Below are positions 55,701-64,000 of a DNA stretch of 64,000 nt, in pieces (positions within the stretch are counted from its first letter, which is position 1; each line of letters starts with the position of its first letter). The notes beneath the pieces were generated by a model. That model worked only from the letters and a program-made list of their open reading frames with translations, did not search any database and was not told the origin of the DNA. This DNA is from Neoarius graeffei (taxonomy: Eukaryota > Chordata > Actinopteri > Siluriformes > Ariidae). The stretch lies in NCBI RefSeq assembly GCF_027579695.1, contig NC_083575.1, positions 32,241,382 to 32,305,381 of the forward strand. The letters run 5' to 3'. A program made the translations under genes and the position numbers.

Positions 55701-57056
55701 TATAGCCTATCCTTAATAATACAAAAGTACAGGAAGGAATGCGCAATGCTAGGCTGGAGGACTTGGCCACCAATTACTTTCACTTGGTCAAAAACCTGTT
55801 TCAGAGATTTGTCACATGCCTGCTCCAATGGGAAGTCCCCTAAGGGATTCTCCAGACAGGGAGGAGGGCTCCCCCCACTCTCTGTGTCATCATGACGTGG
55901 TACTGATGCAGACGGTCCTGGGACCACCTCCCCAGCTAATGTTGTGGCGGGATCCTCCCATGATGTGTTACTGCAGGACTCACCCACTACAATCTGCTTC
56001 ATTAATGTTTTAAACCCTGGCCAATTGGTTCCCAGGATTAGTGGGTGAGTGAGGCTCGGACTAACCGCTGCCTCTACGCTGTTTCTCTCCCCGGAAGTGG
56101 ACAGTGACAGGCATTAACAGATATTGGTGTATATCACCATGCACACACTTAACCTTCACCAAATGTGCATTCCTCAGTGCCCCATATTGAGTCAGGCTTT
56201 GATGTATGGAGGTCTGATTACAACCTGAATCCACCAAAGCCTGATGTGCACTCCCTTGAATACTTACAACTATCCTGTACACCCCCGCTCGATCAGGGGA
56301 AGCCTGAGGTGCATCAGGGACACAAATCAGTAGCCCTGCTTCCTTGTGGAAGCGCTGATTCCCTGCCTTCCCTCTGCACCTACAGACCTGCCTGCACTCG
56401 GTTCTGGTGGGTGTGGGTGAGTTCATCTGTGGAGAGGGGGTTAATGGCGGCACAGACACAGAAGGAGAAAGGAGAGTAGAAACATGAGGACAGACACGAA
56501 TGCGGGGAGCAGGTTTCGGGGGAATTGGCTCCTGTTTCCGCGGGGGTGGGTTAGGAGGGGGCAAGGAAAGGGAGGGGGAGAAGGAGACATCAAAAGTAAG
56601 AGCGAGAGAGGAAGTTGTAACAGAGCCTGCTTCCAGAAACACCATCAGATGATCCTCAGCCAGCTGGACCGCCTCCTCCATTGACGTCGTTTGGTGACAC
56701 CAGATCCACGGTGACATTTCACTTGGCAGCTGGGCAACAAACTGCTCCAGTGTCACTCGCTCGATGATGGATTTGATGTTGCACTCGCTGGCCAGCAGCC
56801 ACTGTCTGCAGGTATCCCGGAGCTGTTGGTTGAACACATATGGCCAGTCCACTTTGCTGTATGCCAACAAGCGGAAGCACTGGCGCTGGTCTTCTGGGCT
56901 GCGGCTGACCCGCTGTAGGATGGCTGGCTTCAGGGGTACTCCAGCATGTTGGTGGCCAGGAGCTGTCGAGCCACAAGCTGGGCTTTCCCCAACAGGAGCA
57001 GCAGTAGGTGAGCCGCCCACTGTGAGGTTGGCCACGAGCTCACCTCCGCAACACAC
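55697..57056 (-). pseudogene. Gmr1-like gag and protease, longest surviving frame
   Basis: 57056-56061 is an uninterrupted 331-codon frame. A gag region (QRVSRSPEDQRQCFRLLAYS, then TLEQFVAQLPSEMSPWIWCH, SCAN-like spacing) is followed by a proline-rich linker (residues about 165-225), then a protease segment GVYRIVVSIQGSAHQALVDS (GC follows, the DSGC active site). After a stop near 56060, 56002-55697 continues the pol linker (VPRHDDTESGGSPPPCLENP, then LKQVFDQVKVIGGQ and FCIIKDRLY). The start at 57056 may be internal, because the 5' region is cut at about 57114. Confidence 0.88.
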
Positions 57057-57126
57057 TCAAACAGCTTGAGGAAGGTGCCGGGGTTGTTCCTATGGCCCAT
57101 GTGTCCATCCAGCTGATTTTATTTAT

Positions 57127-57510
57127 CTCATCTCATCTCATCTCATTATCTCTAGCCGCTTTATCCTTCTACAGGGTCGCAGGCAAGCTGGAGCCTATCC
57201 CAGCTGACTACGGGCGAAAGGCGGGGTACACCCTGGACAAGTCGCCAGGTCATCACAGGGCTGACACATAGACACAGACAACCATTCACACTCACATTCA
57301 CACCTACGGTCAATTTAGAGTCACCAGTTAACCTAACCTGCATGTCTTTGGACTGTGGGGGAAACCGGAGCACCCGGAGGAAACCCACACGGACACGGGG
57401 AGAACATGCAAACTCCGCACAGAAAGGCCCTCGCCGGCCCCGGGGCTCGAACCCAGGACCTTCTTGCTGTGAGGCGACAGCGCTAACCACTACACCACCG
57501 TGCCGCCCCC
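57127..57510 (-). mobile_element. Full-length tRNA-derived SINE with 12-bp TSD
   Basis: Flanked by GATTTTATTTAT (57115-57126 and 57511-57522). On the minus strand: GGGGCGGCACGGTGGTGTAG head, B box GGTTCGAGCCC... and an ATGAGATGAGATGAG tail. One of the cleanest copies here. It inserted at the junction of the Gypsy element and the L2-type LINE. Confidence 0.97.
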
Positions 57511-57518
57511 GATTTTAT

Positions 57519-58117
57519 TTATTATTATTATTATTATTATTCCTTTATTTAGCCAGGATTGTCCCATTGAGACTAAGTGTCTCTTCTGCCAGGGAGTCCT
57601 GGTCAAAATAGCAGCCAACAAAAAGTTCCAGACGCAGACAAACACATTAACACATAATAAAAAAAAATAAACTTACATAAAACATAGTGGCAGCTAAAAA
57701 TTTTTGTGGAGTAACTCTAAAAGCAATGACATTCCTCAGTGTATACAGTATTAATTGCTCTCCTAAAAATCTCTAATGAAGGCAGAGAGTCCATACTCAA
57801 TGTATTCTGCAACTCATTCCAGAGATGTGGAGCAAAAAAAGAAAAGCCTGTTTTCCCTAATTCAGTACGAGGGGTGAAAAACTGTAATAATAACTTGTGT
57901 GAGGAACATGTACTATATGAAGAAGTACAAAAAGTCAAAATATTACAGATATAATGGGGAAGTTTGCCCAACAATGCCTTAGCAATAAAAAGTAACATGT
58001 GCAATTTCCGTCTTAAATACAAAGATGGCCATTGAACTTTAAAGTATAGATCACAATGGTGAGTTCTTGAGGGGGCCCCTATTACAAACTGCAATGCAGA
58101 ATGATAAACTGCATCCA
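57519..58117 (-). mobile_element. L2-type LINE 3' end
   Basis: On the minus strand, 58118-57717 encodes 133 residues of the RT C-terminal region: MDAVYHSALQFVIGAPSRTH, then VQWPSLYLRRKLHMLLFIAK, then FFAPHLWNELQNTLSMDSLP. The 3' UTR ends in TTGAGACTAAGT-complement and CTGGCTAAATAAAGGAATAA followed by ATT repeats, the tail of L2 (Maui-like) LINEs. The upstream part of the LINE is cut exactly where the CACTA-type terminus begins (58118). Confidence 0.85.
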
Positions 58118-58370
58118 CACTATAAAAAATCCAACTCGGAAATTAGTTGCCTTAACTCAAATAACTAATTAACAAAGAAACTTATATGTCATGGAAGTTG
58201 CCGTAACTCACAAATGTGTTTTGCATGTCTGTTTTAAGTCAATGTTGAGAAAAATTGAGCTTGAAAGTCTGGAAAAATAAAATATGTACGTAAATTGCAG
58301 CAACGTCTTTGCCAAGTTGACGCAACTTTTTTGAAATATGACTGAGCATGCTCAGTAGGAGGCAACGTCC
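58118..58370 (+). repeat. CACTA-type terminus, subterminal repeats and 16-bp palindrome
   Basis: The terminus is CACTATAAAAAATCCAAC. AGTTGCCTTAACTCA (58145-58159) and AGTTGCCGTAACTCA (58196-58210) are direct repeats; GCAACGTC, GTTGACGCAAC and GGCAACGTCC follow at about 58300-58370. Clustered short subterminal repeats are the usual transposase-binding sites in CACTA elements. ACTGAGCATGCTCAGT (58341-58356) is a perfect palindrome, possibly promoter-related. Confidence 0.65.
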
Positions 58371-58439
58371 AAGAGGTCAGAAGAGCAATGAATCCACCGC
58401 AGCGCCATTGCAATCCACACCTCTTGTAACTTCGTTGGT

Positions 58440-59552
58440 GAGTGGAAGTGTCTGTTCAAGAATTTTTGCTTTGTTGTCTGATATGGTTGAAGTACTTTAA
58501 GTGTCTCTACCCAAGACAATATACCAACAAAAGCAGCTGTTTTTGTAAAGACCAAGGGAGGTTTTCTGAGAAGCAGTCAATTTAATTAAGCTGGGGCACG
58601 CTAGCTTCGCCCATGCATTCAACTGTGTTTGCTGTGAGCTGTCGAGCGCGTTTGCTAGTTTAACCAACTGTTAGCCCTTATATTGTGCGTTCAGCTTTGT
58701 CTAACTATTTAGCGCATGTTCGCCAGCTAAAACACGCCACAAAAGTGTTGTCTCTCCACATGTTACCCAATGTTCGCTTGGAGTAACTGGTTTGTCCTTA
58801 ACATTTTACCGAGAGATTTCAGTGCACATAGGAGGTGAATTTAAGTAGGCTAGCCTATAGAAACATGTGTCACATGTTGGCTGGTTAGTCCAAGAAAGTT
58901 ACACCAGAGCTAAAACACCATTTTGTCAGTGAGCCCAATTTAAATGTGTTGCATGGATGTGATTCGGACTAATTGCGCCTTTTGCTTTTGTAATACATTT
59001 TATACATTGTAAATAGACTTTGTGGTTGCCCTATATGCATGTTAAGTTACGTTCATCAGTTTAGATGTTTCATGGTACCTAACATTACTTGTAATGGGTG
59101 AGCACACCAGCTTGCTCTTCTGCTGGTGTCACGTGATAGCCTGCTTTTGCCCGCGAGGTGAATCGAAGTATTAGAAACACATGGCGCATGTTGGCTGATT
59201 AGTCAAAGAAATTTAAATCAAAACACCAATTTGTCATCGAGCCCGAGTAGTTGTACAGTTTAAATTGAATATGGTCTTGTATGCATGTGATTCAGACTAA
59301 TTGTGCCTTTTTGCTGTTGTAATACATTTCATAAATTGTAAATAGACTCTGTAGTTGCCCTATACAGTATGCATGCATGTACAGTATGCATGTTTAGTTA
59401 AGCTTACCCTACATTACTTGTGAGCACACCAGCTTACCCCTCTGCTGGTGTTAGCATGTGATAGGCTGCTTGCTATTTTTTCATGTAGGTTATTCATGGC
59501 ATTTTCCTTATCAGAAGTGTTTATTCTGTTTATCTCTCTCTCTTCATCTTAG
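58440..59552 (+). other. Predicted intron 1 of the transposase gene
   Basis: A strong donor (TTG|GTGAGTGG at 58440) and a strong acceptor (TTTATCTCTCTCTCTTCATCTTAG ending 59552, pyrimidine-rich) bracket 1.1 kb without coding sequence. The ATG of the zinc-finger frame lies 3 bases after the acceptor. The upstream exon would be noncoding. Inference from splice signals only. Confidence 0.55.
58838..59474. repeat. Diverged tandem duplication, about 315-bp units
   Basis: Unit 1 (58838-59150) and unit 2 (59155-59474) share CATGTTGGCTG, TTAGTC, AAAACACCA, TTTGTCA, GATTC.GACTAATTG, GTAATACATTT, ATTGTAAATAGACT, GAGCACACCAGCTT and CTGCTGGTGT in the same order. They lie in the presumed first intron. 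Confidence 0.88.
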
Positions 59553-59555
59553 TGA

Positions 59556-62193
59556 ATGGTGATGCAGTGCAAATTCTGTACATTTTCACACCACAGCACA
59601 GAGACTCTTCTGAGACACCACAGAATTCACCACGGTCATGTAGGTGCCCGCTGGTCATGTTTTTTCAATGATTGTGTCTGTTCTTTTAAAACATCTGGTT
59701 CATTAAGATGTCATCTGTCTAACTTCCACTCACAATCACAAACACGTACAGAACACAACATTTACATGTGAACTATGTGATTTCAAGGATGTGTGTGATG
59801 AAAAGCAGATTTTCAGTCATTTAGGATTGCATTTAAGGAGTCGTCAGACAGTTAGATGCCCATTTGTAAATTGTGATTTCAGAAGCAATGTGGTGTCTAC
59901 TTTCAGTAGTCACAGAAGTAGGTTGCATAAACACCACACTGTGAAAGATATAAGGACAGCTGAAAGTGATGTTGTTGAAACAGAGCCTGTAGATGAAGAC
60001 CGAGTTGGACAGTCAGCTAGTGAACATGTCTGTGAACATATTCCCTCTTCATCAGCAGTAAGTGATTGTGAAGATAGAGTAGATGCACCTTCTCTAGAGC
60101 ATAGACTTGCTTCACTTTTCCTTTGTATGCAGACAACATTGCATATTTCAAGACAGGCCACACAGAAAATTATAGAGGAGTTGAATGACATAGTTCATTA
60201 TTCAAGATTACGTGCACAGCAAAATGTGAGAGGGGTACTTCTTAAACACAGCCAGGAAGTTGATGACCGTGTTGTCGAGGAGGTGACTGAAGCCGTGCTT
60301 AGAGCTAACCCATTTTATGAGAGTACTAAAGCAAAGGGTGCTCTATCCACTGATTATCGTAGGAACAGTTACTATTTACAAAACTTTCCAGTAGTACAAC
60401 CAGTAGAGTATCTTTATGATGGTGCGTCAAAGAAATGCTTTGTCTATGTACCAGTTTTGCAGATGCTTGAACGTCTACTTTGTTGCCAGGATGTGGTTGG
60501 AAACATTCATTTCACTGGAGAGAGGACTCCTGGGTTTTTTCAGTCATTCAGAGATGGGCGATACTTTCAATGCAATAAACTGTTTGGAGAGGAAGAGTCT
60601 AGCTTGGCTTTAGCTTTTTACACCGATGATTTTGAAGTTTGCAATCCATTGGGTACTTCCAGAAAAAAACATAAAATCACAGCAGTTTATTGGGTACCAC
60701 TGGACTTACCTGCAAAGTTCCGGTCATCTTTGTCATCTATTCAGCTGGCTGCTCTTGGTAGGAGTGATGATGTGAAGCAGTATGGATTTGACAGATTCTT
60801 TGCACCTTTGTTGAGAGACATTTCAATCTTGGAAAAGGAAGGGATATATGTTGAGGCAAAACGACACAGTGTGAAAGGCAGCATTTTTTGTGTCTGTGCT
60901 GATAACCTGGCAGCACATGGCTTGGCTGGCTTTCAAGAGAGTTTTTCAGTGTCCAATTTCTGCAGATTTTGTCTGATCAACTGCGAGACACTACAACAAA
61001 CTCCTCCTTCTAATTTTCAGATGAGAACAACCGAGCAGCACAACAACCTGCTGGCAAATATTGACGGCAACAACATTCTTTATGGTGTGAAAGGTGAGTG
61101 TGCTTTAAGCAAACAGCTAGCCTATTTCCACCCCATCACCGGCTTTCCTCCTGACCTCCTTCATGATCTCTTTGAGGGAATTGTGCCAGTAGAGTTATCC
61201 TTGTGCCTGAAAGAACTAATCAGAAAAGAATTCATTTCCTTTGATTATCTCAACAGTACGATAATGTCATTCCCGTACATGCATTACGACAAGGTTAATA
61301 AACCTCACAAAATCCCAAAATCAAGTTTCTTGAGAGGCACTGGCTGGGGCAATGGCCATGAAAATTGGACTTTGTTGAGGCTATTGCCTCTTATGATTGG
61401 TAGTTGTGTACCGGAAAACGAGCCAGCGTGGGAAATTCTTATGGATCTCAAAGACATCACTGAAATTGTAGTCAGCACAAAATTCTCTGAGACATCACTG
61501 AACTATTTGGAAAGTAAAATAGCAGACCATCGTAGCTTGCTAATTCAGACGTTCCCTGACATCCGTTTACGTCCCAAGCATCATTACTTGGAACATTATC
61601 CACATCTGGTTAGGTGTTTTGGTCCCTTGGTTGAGCTATGGACAATGCGTTTCGAGGCGAAACACAGTTTTTTTAAGACAGTTGTCCATGATGTCCAAAA
61701 TTTTAAGAACATTCTTGTTACCCTAGCATCCAAACACCAGTTGATGGTAGCATATCACCTGGATTCAAATTTATTCAGACAGCGTATCCATGTGGAGAAT
61801 GTCAGAGTTGTTCAGGTTACATCTTTAGATGCAACATGGAGGGATACTGTACAGAGAAGGTGTTCACATCTCACCACAGTGTCTTTGTCATCTGATGTTC
61901 AAGTGGATGGAATTAGATACAGAGAGGGCATGATTATCTCTGCAGGTCAGTGTGGTGGCCTACCAGAATTCTATAGAATACATAGAATTCTTGTTGCAGA
62001 AAACATTGGGTTTTTGTGCATAAAGCACCCATCTTGGTACATTGAACATGTTCGATCATTTGAGTTGGATGTAACAAGTTATGCTGAAACTGACATTTTG
62101 ATGCTTGAGGACTTGAATGACTTTTATCCTTTGATAGCCTACTTTGTCAGGGGGAAACTCCTTGTGTCGCCAAAGAAATTTCTAATGCACTGA
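59556..62193 (+). CDS. C2H2 zinc-finger / CMC-type transposase-like protein (one frameshift)
   Basis: The ATG at 59556 opens a 72-codon frame with two C2H2 fingers (QCKFCTF...HHRIH; WSCFFNDC...HLSNFH). At about 59757 a +1 change of frame leads into 59758-62193, which completes fingers three (TCELCDF...HLGLH) and four (RCPFVNC...HRSRLH), then an acidic linker and a conserved region to residue 800 (counting from 59791). Candidate catalytic residues: D371 (CADNLAAHG), C391xxC394 (CRFC), D455xxH458 (PDLLHD) and E622 (RFEAKH). These fit the D, CxxC, DxxH, E pattern described for CMC transposases. Also conserved: NPLGTSRKKHK, PKHHYLEHYP. Without the shift, the first in-frame ATG would be near 60127. 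Either a recent disabling indel or a sequence error. Confident on the coding region, moderate on function. Confidence 0.85.
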
Positions 62194-62211
62194 TTTGGTC
62201 ATTGGTAACTA

Positions 62212-62617
62212 CAGGGTGTATCAAAAAATGTACACACACTTTAAACCATTGTAAAGTAGGTGTTTCTTAAAATTCATTTATTTTTCAAAATGAAGCAGAC
62301 TTTACAGACATCAATTTATTGTTTTGTCACCTCCTGTTCTCAAACTGATGTTCGTTCTGGTCCAGATGCTGCTTACAACGCGAATCACACACAATTGTCT
62401 TTGTATTTGCTTGCATTCATTTTCATTGGGGTGCTATCAGTTCAGTGGCTGTTGTAGGTATCATAACGTAGACTTTAGATGTCAGTTTCAGAACAGGTGG
62501 TAACAAAACAATAGAATAATGTTTGTAAAGTCTATTACGTTTTGAAAATTGCATGAATTTTGATAAACACCTACTTCATGAAGATTTAAAGTTTGTATGT
62601 ATTTTTGGGATACTGTG
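62212..62617. mobile_element. Mariner-type MITE with very long inverted repeats
   Basis: Flanked by TA (62210-62211 and 62618-62619). The left end is CAGGGTGTATCAAAAAATG; the reverse-complemented right end is CACAGTATCCCAAAAATAC. Both arms continue in parallel for about 150 bp (ACTTTAAA, AAGTAGGTGTTT, AAAATTCAT, GACTTTACA, ATTGTTTTGT, ACC.CCTGTTCT), leaving a short centre. No coding sequence. It sits 16 bp after the transposase stop codon. Confidence 0.85.
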
Positions 62618-62619
62618 TA

Positions 62620-62850
62620 TTATGACGGAATGCATTTTTGATTCATGATCATTTAAACTGGTGCCATCTTTGCCTCTTGCTTTTGTTCATTGGGGAAATG
62701 GTATTGAAGAGTGTGGGTATCCTTAGAACTTAATCCTCATACTGCAATGTTGTATTTATCATGCATAAATAGCACCAGAATGTCCAAACTATCCCTTTAA
62801 GTAGTCATCATTCAAATTATCACCTCACCAATTCTTCTTTTATTATTTTT
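62620..62850 (+). other. Spacer/intron upstream of the second gene
   Basis: No coding sequence. It ends in TTCTTCTTTTATTATTTTTAG, a clear 3' splice site, so an upstream noncoding exon of the second gene is likely, but I cannot place it. Confidence 0.5.
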
Positions 62851-63821
62851 AGAAAATGATTCTGCGTGTGAAACTACCAGAAAACAGAGTGAAGAAGTTG
62901 CGATTACCAGAGCTCCCCGACTCTGTGCAACGTTTAAAAGAAATTCTCCAGGAAGAACTTCGGCTGAAAGAAAGATTCCGTTTGCAGTATGAGGATCCAG
63001 AGTTCGGAAACGAACTATGTGACTTAGAAGATATGTCAGAGCTCCCACCAGAGAAGGCAACGTTAAAAGTCATTGATGCTTCAAGCCCTGACCCAGAGGG
63101 ATCAGATGTGTCATTGTCTTCACTGGATACTGCATCACCTCCAAGCTCATCTGAATCCCCCAGAACAACTGTAAGAGCTGGTAGGCGGTCCTCTGCATGG
63201 CCTTCTCCTTTTCCAATACCAAGCTTCTCTTATGATGTTGAATTGCGCCTTCAAAAGGCAAATGGTATCTACAACAACAATGGTACTCTGCTCGACGTCA
63301 CCAGAGACATCAAGAGTGAAATCCTTGATAAAATTGCACAAGCCGTGTTTGAGTTGACTGCATATCCAGACAGGTCAGAAATGGATTCTGTAGCAATGGC
63401 TCTGGTCAACAAATATCCCTGTCTCCGTGAACCAGGCAGTGGAAATGGGTGGAATGGATGGAGAATGAGTATTGCGTTCAAGATTGGAAATTACCGTCAA
63501 AAGCTGCGGAATGCCGGCTGTGAAGAAGTTAAAGTAAATGAAAGGAGGGGAAGCCGTGAAGAAAGTAGGCCCGGCTTAAAAAAAGCAAGGAGAGCTGAAG
63601 TTCATTTCCTCCCTGACCAGCCCGCTGGACAAACTCAAGACGCTATGGAAAAAGACAGAGAGGCACTGACAGCAGAGATGGAAAAAAGGAGTCCGAACAT
63701 GACGTTTATTAATGACGCTATGGATCGTACGTTTCCCTTGAGGAGGAAGGAAATAGTTGACCAGGAACCCGGTGTTGATCTGGTGAAGCGCAGATGGCCA
63801 GCACTTTTCATGGAATACCAG
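62851..63821 (+). CDS. PB1-like / SAMD3-like protein, first coding exon
   Basis: The ATG at 62856 lies 5 bases after a strong acceptor. The frame gives 322 codons to a consensus donor CCAG|GTTAGT at 63821/63822, phase 0. Residues 1-75 look like a PB1 (ubiquitin-like) domain: basic VKKLRLPELPDSVQRLKEIL and an acidic QYEDPEFGNELCDLED segment. Residues about 80-115 are Ser/Pro-rich. Residues about 118-215 (WPSPFPIPSFSYDVELRL; then MALVNKYPCLREPG and WRMSIAFKIGNYRQKLR) resemble the central part of vertebrate SAMD3. A basic region (KKARRAEVHFLPDQP) and RRKEIVDQEPG...RWPALF follow. The gene continues beyond the window. Its position after the transposase gene suggests an accessory transposon protein. 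The SAMD3 likeness is from memory of the family. Confidence 0.82.
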
Positions 63822-64000
63822 GTTAGTCTGTGTCGCATGTTAAATGTTACTGGAGAGAAGGGAAGAGAAGTCACCCAATCAAGCTTCGAACCCTGGTCTC
63901 AAGGGTGCCAAACATGTGCTCTGACTGCAATGCCAAAGAGCCAAGCTTATTAATATGGCGGTCAGAACACATATTTGGTATGCTAGACACCCTGGTACAA
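63822..64000 (+). other. Start of the next intron of the second gene
   Basis: The frame stays open to 63953, but codon content changes after EYQ and the sequence starts with GTTAGTCTG, a good donor. I read this as intron rather than coding sequence. Confidence 0.6.

Larger units (their letters stand above)
53003..57114 (-). mobile_element. Ty3/Gypsy element with INT upstream of RT (Gmr1-like)
   Basis: Reading from 57056 down: gag, protease (DSGC), integrase zinc and core, integrase C-terminus, RT (YLDD), RNase H, 3' LTR. One minus-strand frame (54711-54178) spans the integrase C-terminus and the RT N-terminus, which proves the order. This INT-before-RT arrangement is known for Gmr1-like Ty3/Gypsy elements (first from Atlantic cod) and is otherwise typical of Ty1/copia. 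The copy is 5'-truncated and broken by stops, but the RT active-site box survives. Confidence 0.93.
58118..64000 (+). mobile_element. Large two-gene CACTA-like transposon, left part
   Basis: Starts CACTATAAAAAATCC, the CACTA end, abutting an interrupted L2 LINE. Subterminal repeats (AGTTGCC[T/G]TAACTCA), a noncoding first exon, a zinc-finger/transposase gene and a second PB1/SAMD3-like gene follow in the same orientation. The right terminus is beyond the window. The only visible TE insertion in it is a 406-bp MITE. The superfamily call rests on the terminus plus the D...CxxC...DxxH...E pattern and needs the right end to be proven. Confidence 0.68.

Noticed and set aside
56061-57056. Intact 331-codon frame as a host SCAN-domain gene
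   Set aside because: It continues into a retroviral-type protease (DSGC) and then Gypsy pol, so it is retrotransposon gag-PR.
63822-63953. Coding extension of the second gene to 365 codons
   Set aside because: A consensus donor at 63822 and a change in composition make intron read-through more likely.

Overview
The window looks like repeat-rich nuclear DNA from a teleost fish. The evidence is the mix of repeats: tRNA-derived SINEs with the teleost head and tail, several Tc1-like families with DD34E transposases, hAT elements, an L1-like LINE, L2-type LINE tails, Ty3/Gypsy elements, a gamma/epsilon-type endogenous retrovirus remnant, and many CA/GT microsatellites. I recognise no ordinary host gene, no rRNA or tRNA gene and no CRISPR array. 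Almost every long reading frame belongs to a mobile element, and most are broken. I cannot name the species.

Layout, 1-23 kb. A LINE 3' end (1-605) and a Tc1 fragment (1369-2060) abut a minus-strand Gypsy with gag-PR-RT-RH-INT order (2062-4765). A TIR element (4772-6353) carries a SINE and a 92-bp MITE. An L1-like LINE (6595-12809) has visible target-site duplications, a deleted RT core, and a hAT-type element that itself holds a Tc1-type MITE. A retroviral remnant follows, with RNase H and integrase at 13.6-15.0 kb and the env TM subunit at 21.3-22.2 kb. The two parts are separated by about 6 kb of inserted DNA.

Layout, 23-52 kb. A hAT element (23186-27712) has an 8-bp TSD and a transposase split by two further elements. 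Beyond it are a REL-endonuclease LINE fragment, Tc1-like copies (32031-33618, 36261-37863, 40704-42679, 46543-47883, 49180-49615, 51153-52760), several SINEs, and long AT-rich stretches in which I see no gene.

Layout, 52.7-58.1 kb. A minus-strand Gypsy runs 3' LTR (52773-53002) to gag (57056). Its integrase lies upstream of reverse transcriptase, the unusual Gmr1-like order. A SINE and an L2-type LINE tail follow.

Layout, 58.1-64.0 kb. This is the most interesting region. Sequence starting CACTATAAAAAA with subterminal repeats precedes two plus-strand genes with good splice signals. The first encodes C2H2 fingers plus an 800-codon frame whose residues fit the D...CxxC...DxxH...E pattern of CMC (CACTA/Mirage/Chapaev) transposases. 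The second encodes a PB1-like N-terminus joined to a region resembling vertebrate SAMD3. I read this as the left part of a large, recently active two-gene CACTA-like transposon whose right end lies beyond the window. That reading is an inference; the reading frames, splice sites and motifs are directly visible.
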